Shown: one piece after another, positions 60,763-64,000 of the stretch
Layout of the letters: each line of letters begins with the position of its first letter
Position numbering within the stretch: position 1 is the first letter of the stretch
DNA from: Maritimibacter alkaliphilus HTCC2654
GTDB lineage: Bacteria; Pseudomonadota; Alphaproteobacteria; Rhodobacterales; Rhodobacteraceae
Assembly (NCBI RefSeq): GCF_000152805.1
Contig: NZ_CH902578.1
Span: 3,047,029 to 3,111,028 of the forward strand
Length of the DNA: 64,000 nt
Direction of reading: 5' to 3'
Notes under the pieces: model-generated
What the model saw: only the letters and a program-made list of their open reading frames with translations
What the model was told of the DNA's origin: nothing
Database searches by the model: none
Made by a program: the position numbers and the translations under genes

Positions 60763-61947
60763 TCAGTCCTTCACAAAGAGCTTCCGCTCGACGTTGCAGA
60801 GGGTCTGGGCCGGGCCGTCCTCGGTGATGAGGATCGTCTCGGTCGTCTCAAGCCCCCAATCGTCCATCCACAGTCCGGGCATGAAATGGAAGGTCATGCC
60901 GGGTTCAAGCACGGTTTCGTCGAAGGCGCGGATCGACACGGTGTGCTCGCCCCAGTCAGGCGGATAGGACAGGCCAACAGCATAGCCCGCGCGGTTGGGC
61001 CGTTCGATCCCGACCTTCAGCAGTTCCACGTCCAGCGCCCGCGCGATGTCGCAGGCCCGATTGCCCGCGCGCGCCACTTCGATCCCTTGGTTCAGACCTT
61101 CGGTCAGCGCCTCGGATGCGTCCTTCATGTGCTTGGGCGGCTTGCCGAAGAAAATCGTCCGACTGAGCGGCGCGTGGTAGCGGCGATAGCATCCCGACTG
61201 CTCGATGAAGGTCGCTTCGCCCTTCTTCAGCGCCTCGCCGTTCCACGTCAGGTGCGGGGCCGAGGCATCCGCGCCCGAGGGCAGGAGCGGCACGATCGCC
61301 GGGTAATCGCCCCAACTGTCGTCTTCGCCATGCACCGAGGTCTTGAAGAGTTCGCCCACCAACTCGTGCTTGAGCATCCCCGGCTCCGCGATCTCGACCG
61401 CCTTGCCGATCACCAGTTCGGAAATCCGCGCGGCGCGGCGCATGAACGCCAGTTCTTCGTCCGACTTCCTGAGCCGCACCCAGTTCACGAGCGTCGAGGC
61501 GTCGATGAAATCCGCCTCCGGCAACCCCTCGGCCAGCACCGCAAAGGCGCGGGCGGTGAAGAAGTAGGTCTCCATCTCGACCCCGATGCGCTTGTCGCCA
61601 TAGCCCATGATCCGCAGGTGGCTGGCAAGATCCTCCATCGGGTGAATGTCGGGCGCCTGAATATAGCGGTCGGCGTAGTAGATGATTTCATCATCATCCA
61701 TCCAGACCGTGCGCCGCGCCCCATTGGCGTCCTGAAGCCGCCCCCACCAGATCGGTTTGCCGTCGAGCGGCAGGATCACCCCCTGATGCACGTAGAACGA
61801 CCAGCCGTCGTAGCCCGTGATGTAATTCATGTTGGACGGGTTCGTCAGGAACAGAACGTCAATCCCCATCGCTTCCATGGCGGCGCGCGTCTGGGCGATG
61901 CGGCGGTCGAATTCCCCTTGGGTGAAATGCGCATTCTCGATCGGCAT
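60763..61947 (-). CDS. doeA: M24-family ectoine hydrolase (DoeA/EutD-like)
   Basis: A 394-residue creatinase-fold protein. The NYITGYDGWSFYVHQGVILPLDG and HPMEDLASHLRIMGYG blocks and the GCYRRYHAPLSRTIFFG segment resemble DoeA. The first M24 metal-ligand Asp is Glu and others are altered (YHAPLSRT), in line with the metal-independent creatinase/DoeA type. It would open the ectoine ring to N-acetyl-diaminobutyrate. The neighbouring Lrp/AsnC regulator and aldehyde dehydrogenase match the doe locus, which supports the call; other M24 hydrolases remain possible. Confidence 0.8.
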   Translation of the reverse strand: MPIENAHFTQGEFDRRIAQTRAAMEAMGIDVLFLTNPSNMNYITGYDGWSFYVHQGVILPLDGKPIWWGRLQDANGARRTVWMDDDEIIYYADRYIQAPDIHPMEDLASHLRIMGYGDKRIGVEMETYFFTARAFAVLAEGLPEADFIDASTLVNWVRLRKSDEELAFMRRAARISELVIGKAVEIAEPGMLKHELVGELFKTSVHGEDDSWGDYPAIVPLLPSGADASAPHLTWNGEALKKGEATFIEQSGCYRRYHAPLSRTIFFGKPPKHMKDASEALTEGLNQGIEVARAGNRACDIARALDVELLKVGIERPNRAGYAVGLSYPPDWGEHTVSIRAFDETVLEPGMTFHFMPGLWMDDWGLETTETILITEDGPAQTLCNVERKLFVKD

Positions 61948-62108
61948 GACGACTCCCGTTCCGTCTGGGTTGCTTGGGTCAGGCAGAGGATGGCGGAAAA
62001 GCCCGCAGGTTCAATGACTTTCTGGCGCAGTGACATGCGTGTCGGTTGGGTGAGGCCGAAATGCGTTCCTGCTGTTGGGAACCGCGAAAGTCGTGATAAA
62101 GGCCTGAT

Positions 62109-62588
62109 ATGGTTGCCCTCGACGCCACAGACCTCGCCATCCTCAAGGTGCTCGCCCGCGACGGGCGTATCACCAAGGCCGCGCTTGCCGACGCGGTGGG
62201 GCTGTCGCCCACGCCCTGCTGGAATCGCCTGAAGCGGCTGGAAAAGGCCGGGGTGATCGACGGCTACGGCGCGCGCTTCGACCTGCGCAGGATCGGGCCG
62301 TCGGTGACGGTCTTCGTTGCGGTCGAGATCGCGGATCACACCGCCGCCAGTTTCCGCATCTTCGAAGACGCGCTTACCCGGTATGACGAGATCACCGCCT
62401 GCTGGGCGCTGGGTGGCGGTTACGATTACCTCATGCAGGTCGTCACCCGCGACATCGACGCCTATCAACGCCTGATGGACGTGATGCTCGACGCCCGCAT
62501 CGGCCTGTCGCGGTATTTCACCTACATCGTGACCAAGCCCGTCAAAGGCGGCCCGCCGCCCCTGGGTCTGATCGCGGGAGAGGAATAG
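62109..62588 (+). CDS. doeX: Lrp/AsnC family regulator, DoeX-like
   Basis: A 159-residue regulator. The N-terminal helix-turn-helix is ATDLAILKVLARDGRITKAALADAVGLSPTPCWNRLKRLEKAGVI; the RAM effector domain follows (VTVFVAVEIADH, CWALGGGYDYLMQVVTRDIDAYQRLMDVML). It is divergent from the doeA-like gene with 161 bp between, and 109 bp upstream of the aldehyde dehydrogenase. In ectoine degraders such a regulator senses ectoine-derived metabolites. Confidence 0.88.
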   Translation: MVALDATDLAILKVLARDGRITKAALADAVGLSPTPCWNRLKRLEKAGVIDGYGARFDLRRIGPSVTVFVAVEIADHTAASFRIFEDALTRYDEITACWALGGGYDYLMQVVTRDIDAYQRLMDVMLDARIGLSRYFTYIVTKPVKGGPPPLGLIAGEE

Positions 62589-62609
62589 TCTCCCAAACCC
62601 TGCAGGCAG

Positions 62610-62626
62610 GAGAGGAATCCTCTCCG
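62610..62626. promoter_or_regulatory. Inverted repeat upstream of aldehyde dehydrogenase gene
   Basis: GGAGAGG (62610-62616), AAT, CCTCTCC (62620-62626) form a perfect 7-3-7 repeat with no T tract. Size and position fit an Lrp/AsnC-type operator, but an mRNA hairpin is also possible. Confidence 0.4.
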
Positions 62627-62697
62627 CAAGAGACCGAATTCGGCCTCGACGTCCGCGCGAATCCCCCATCTTGAGCCCATCGAACAGGAGGCTTGAG

Positions 62698-64000
62698 ATG
62701 CTCGACACAGCGATCCCGACCCACGTGGACATCACCGACAAGCGGCTTTTGCGCAGCTTCGCCTATGTGAACGGCAAGTGGCACGCGGCCTCGGACGGTG
62801 GTTCGTTCAACGTCACCGACCCCGCCAACGGCGCCTTTCTCGGGGAAGTCGCCAAGCTGACCGCAGAGGATTCCACCTCCGCCGTCGACGCCGCGCAGAT
62901 GGCCTTTGCCGACTGGTCCATGACCCTGCCGCAGGAGCGTGCCGCGATCATCCGCCGCTGGTTCGACCTGATGCTCGCCCACAAAGAGGATCTCGCCCGC
63001 ATCATGGTGCTGGAGCAGGGCAAACCGATCTCCGAAGCGCGGGGCGAAATCGACTACGCCGCCTCGTTCGTGGAGTTCTACGCCGAAGAGGCAAAGCGCC
63101 CGAACATCGAAGGCGTCACCTCGCACCTCCACGATGCCGAGGTCGAGCTGTGGCTCGAACCCGTCGGTGTCGTCGCCCTCATCACCCCGTGGAACTTCCC
63201 CTCTGCGATGCTGACGCGCAAGGCCGCCGCCGCGCTTGCCGCCGGCTGCACCATCGTTGCGCATCCGTCGCACGAAACCCCCTATTCCGCGCTCGCGCTG
63301 GCGGAACTCGCGGAACGCGCGGGCGTGCCGCCGGGCGTCTTCAACGTCGTCACCGGCCACGCGCCCACCATCGTCGAGCCTTGGACGCAGGACCACCGCG
63401 TTCGTGCCCTGTCCTTCACCGGCTCGACCGAAGTGGGCCGGCTCCTCTACCGCCAGTCGGCTGCCACCGTGAAACGGCTGGTCATGGAATTGGGGGGGCA
63501 CGCCCCGGTGATCGTGTTCAAGAACTGCGATCTGGACGAAGCCGTTGCCGAGACGATGAAAGCCAAATGGGCGACGTCCGGGCAAGATTGCCTCGGCGCG
63601 AACCGCATCTATGTCGAACGTGCTGTCTATGACGAATTCTGCCAGATGTTCACCGAAGCGACCGAAGCGCTGACCATCGGGCGCGGCATGGACGACCCCG
63701 ATATCGGCCCGCTGATGAACGAGAAAGCCGTGGCGAAACAGGAGGAACACGTTGCCGACGCGCTCGCAAAGGGCGCGACGCTCATGTGCGGTGGCAAACG
63801 CACCGAGCATGGCGATCTGTTCTACGCGCCCACCGTGCTCAAGGACGTGACCGACGACTGCCTCATCATGCGTGAGGAGACCTTCGGCCCCGTTGCCGCG
63901 ATCACCCCCTTCGACAGCGAGGATGAGGTGGTGCGCCGGGCGAACGATACGGAATACGGGCTTGTGGCCTATGTCCACTCGATGGACCCGCGCCGCATCT
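62698..64000 (+). CDS. Aldehyde dehydrogenase (succinate/aspartate-semialdehyde type), partial
   Basis: The gene begins at the ATG at 62698 and runs off the window; about 434 of the usual 490 residues are visible. It shows LITPWNFPSAMLTRKAAAALAAGC, FTGSTEVGRLL (NAD-binding), MELGGHAPVIVF with the catalytic Glu, SGQDCLGANRIY with the catalytic Cys, and EETFGPVAAI. The usual Lys in the KPA-x-x-TP loop is His (AHPSHETP). In ectoine loci this type (DoeC/Ssd) oxidises aspartate or succinate semialdehyde. CAGGAGGCTTGAG gives a strong ribosome-binding site. Confidence 0.88.
   Translation, partial: MLDTAIPTHVDITDKRLLRSFAYVNGKWHAASDGGSFNVTDPANGAFLGEVAKLTAEDSTSAVDAAQMAFADWSMTLPQERAAIIRRWFDLMLAHKEDLARIMVLEQGKPISEARGEIDYAASFVEFYAEEAKRPNIEGVTSHLHDAEVELWLEPVGVVALITPWNFPSAMLTRKAAAALAAGCTIVAHPSHETPYSALALAELAERAGVPPGVFNVVTGHAPTIVEPWTQDHRVRALSFTGSTEVGRLLYRQSAATVKRLVMELGGHAPVIVFKNCDLDEAVAETMKAKWATSGQDCLGANRIYVERAVYDEFCQMFTEATEALTIGRGMDDPDIGPLMNEKAVAKQEEHVADALAKGATLMCGGKRTEHGDLFYAPTVLKDVTDDCLIMREETFGPVAAITPFDSEDEVVRRANDTEYGLVAYVHSMDPRRI

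Overview
The window is a GC-rich chromosomal segment of an alphaproteobacterium, most likely a marine Rhodobacterales (Roseobacter-type) species. The evidence is the GC-rich codon use, frequent ATGA/GTGA gene overlaps, an alphaproteobacterial SOS box (GTTC-N7-GTTC), an Irr-type iron box before mbfA, DUF2794, an ectoine-catabolism edge, and dense high-affinity ABC uptake operons. No rRNA, tRNA, IS element, prophage or CRISPR array was seen. The window opens inside a LysR regulator and closes inside an aldehyde dehydrogenase.

Layout. 0-12 kb is mostly housekeeping: a membrane-anchored cyclic-nucleotide-domain protein, a FemAB/GNAT protein, an SDR, a four-gene minus-strand operon (CinA-like, GNAT, AhpD-like, OmpA-like), thiolase with a MarR regulator and a divergent MFS transporter, an RhlE-type helicase, and asd. 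12-16 kb holds a DUF4139 secreted protein and a cluster of five tiny ORFs that look like a duplicated two-gene module. 16-19 kb is a translationally coupled membrane-lipid operon (PlsC-like, CdsA-like, small membrane protein, CDP-alcohol phosphatidyltransferase) led by a beta-carbonic anhydrase. 19-33 kb mixes aminopeptidase, NlpC/P60, a SOS-boxed orphan imuB, cytochrome c, two I78-type lipoproteins, glutathione-dependent formaldehyde dehydrogenase, a channel-like protein, a NYN/LOTUS protein, mbfA, a hydroxyacid dehydrogenase, csaA and proC.

33-46 kb is catabolic. After a GMC dehydrogenase, a LytTR protein and a luciferase-like monooxygenase comes a divergent aromatic-acid locus. It has an IclR regulator and hotdog thioesterase on one strand, and on the other a 908-residue fusion of a CoA-ester flavin hydroxylase with a benzoate-CoA-ligase-type enzyme, followed by a complete five-gene Liv-type ABC importer. 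The set suggests uptake, CoA activation, hydroxylation and thioester release of a substituted benzoate (salicylate or anthranilate type).

46-54.5 kb is the most unusual region: a Tat-exported flavin amine oxidase diverges from six overlapping genes (KAS III/FabH-like, NAD-dependent epimerase/reductase, MBL hydrolase, CoF/F390-synthetase-like adenylate-forming enzyme, FemAB/GNAT-like acyltransferase, Rieske oxygenase) that meet a convergent ATP-grasp enzyme. It reads like a compact biosynthetic cluster that I cannot assign to a known product. 54.5-60 kb is a Dpp/Opp-type peptide ABC importer. 60-64 kb holds a GFA-family protein and part of an ectoine-degradation locus (doeA-like, doeX-like, aldehyde dehydrogenase).
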